DNA of 64,000 nucleotides from Sediminibacterium sp. GTDB taxonomy: Bacteria > Bacteroidota > Bacteroidia > Chitinophagales > Chitinophagaceae. The notes beneath the pieces are model-generated. The model saw only the letters and a program-made list of their open reading frames with translations. It was not told the origin of the DNA and did not search any database. Shown here piece after piece: positions 63,676 to 64,000 of this stretch. Both the position numbers and the translations under genes were made by a program. Where the stretch lies: the NCBI GenBank assembly GCA_017983845.1, contig JAGOAO010000005.1, forward strand, positions 10,033-74,032, written 5' to 3'. Each line of letters opens with the position of its first letter. Position 1 is the first letter of the stretch.

Positions 63676-64000
63676 TGAATTTGAAAAGCATGCATTTTAT
63701 TTTTTTGATTTTATTTACCATGAGTGTATATAACTCTTCAGCTCAGAGAAATATGTTCATGAGTCAAAACAGTACACCCATAAATGCTAAATTATTAGAT
63801 GGTAAAACTGCTGTCAGGGCATCATCAAGTGCGTATAAGATCAAACAAGAATTCCCTAGTTCACAAGATGGATTATATTGGATAAAAAATGACAATATCA
63901 ATGGAGGAGTTCCTTTTCAGATTTATGCTGACATGACAACAGATGGAGGTGGATGGACTTTATTAGTAACTAATGTAGGATTTGCTGGGTGGACTTACGA
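63672..64000 (+). CDS. Secreted fibrinogen-like domain protein (partial, runs off the window)
   Basis: 109 residues are visible. The ATG at 63672 overlaps the previous TGA (ATGATGA), so it is translationally coupled; a second ATG follows at 63675. Signal peptide up to about SSAQ. After a short linker it shows the start of a fibrinogen C-terminal-like fold: QDGLYWIKND, PFQIYADMTTDGGGWTLLVTN. Such domains bind glycans or proteins. Third gene of the fibre operon and probably another ligand-binding component. The C-terminus is not in the window. Confidence 0.8.
   Translation, partial: MMNLKSMHFIFLILFTMSVYNSSAQRNMFMSQNSTPINAKLLDGKTAVRASSSAYKIKQEFPSSQDGLYWIKNDNINGGVPFQIYADMTTDGGGWTLLVTNVGFAGWTY

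Noticed and set aside
51200..64000. Prophage or phage tail region
   Set aside because: Tail-fibre-like modules are present but each complete protein has a bacterial secretion signal, and no terminase, portal, capsid, tape-measure or lysis genes are seen.

Overview
This window is a low-GC piece of a Bacteroidota chromosome, most likely family Chitinophagaceae (inference). The evidence is an Alternative Complex III plus caa3-type oxidase cluster, a SusC/SusD pair, GldL/GldM-like proteins, and repeated TAnnTTTG promoter boxes typical of the phylum. I see no rRNA, no integrase or transposase, no phage structural cluster and no CRISPR array.

Layout. 1-11,400 (+) is a respiratory operon: the end of an upstream gene, actC, actD, actE, actF, coxB, coxA, ctaB, two subunit III genes, a subunit IV gene, a SCO copper chaperone and a DUF420 membrane protein. 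Together they form a quinol-to-cytochrome c-to-oxygen chain with its assembly factors. The heme A synthase gene ctaA lies apart, at 37.3 kb. 11,394-12,799 (-) is a compact operon: trmB, a Cys-rich DUF5522 protein and an alkyltransferase-like protein. 12,800-13,600 holds low-complexity repeats and an orphan XRE regulator with a 51-bp duplicated, palindrome-bounded upstream region. 13.6-19.2 kb (-) has an FAD oxidoreductase, a large TonB-dependent receptor and a secreted protein. 19.4-25.4 kb is a minimal fructan-type locus: susD and susC (-), with a divergent GH32 hydrolase (+). 25.5-29.1 kb has a flavin reductase and a Tat-exported two-subunit molybdenum hydroxylase. 29.1-29.7 kb (-) has a small HNH nuclease gene whose 3' end overlaps an unusual tRNA-like structured RNA. 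29.9-42.4 kb is mostly housekeeping: an Lrp regulator, MarR plus acyl-CoA dehydrogenase, GT2, a 2-oxoacid:ferredoxin oxidoreductase beta subunit, a LuxR-type regulator, a Sua5-type protein, RNase HII, CtaA, PdxH, a transketolase C-half, a CarB N-half and a peroxiredoxin.

42.5-64 kb (+) is the most unusual region. Two full-length 7TM-AraC regulators and one truncated copy bracket an operon. The operon encodes a GldL-like inner-membrane protein with a very long extra C-terminal domain, a GldM-like periplasmic protein, a beta-helix/beta-barrel-like envelope protein and a lipoprotein. Directly downstream is a surface-fibre operon: a 3379-residue protein with 22 exact-length 26-residue repeats plus phage-tail-fibre and YadA-head-like modules, a Gly-rich/LamG protein, and a fibrinogen-like protein cut by the window end. 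My inference is that this is a dedicated, regulated envelope motor or transport apparatus paired with its own surface fibres, distinct from the canonical gldKLMN type IX secretion locus.

Several genes (SCO, trmB, GT2, carB, the first 7TM-AraC gene) have a TAnnTTTG box only 4-5 nt before the ATG, which predicts leaderless or near-leaderless mRNAs.
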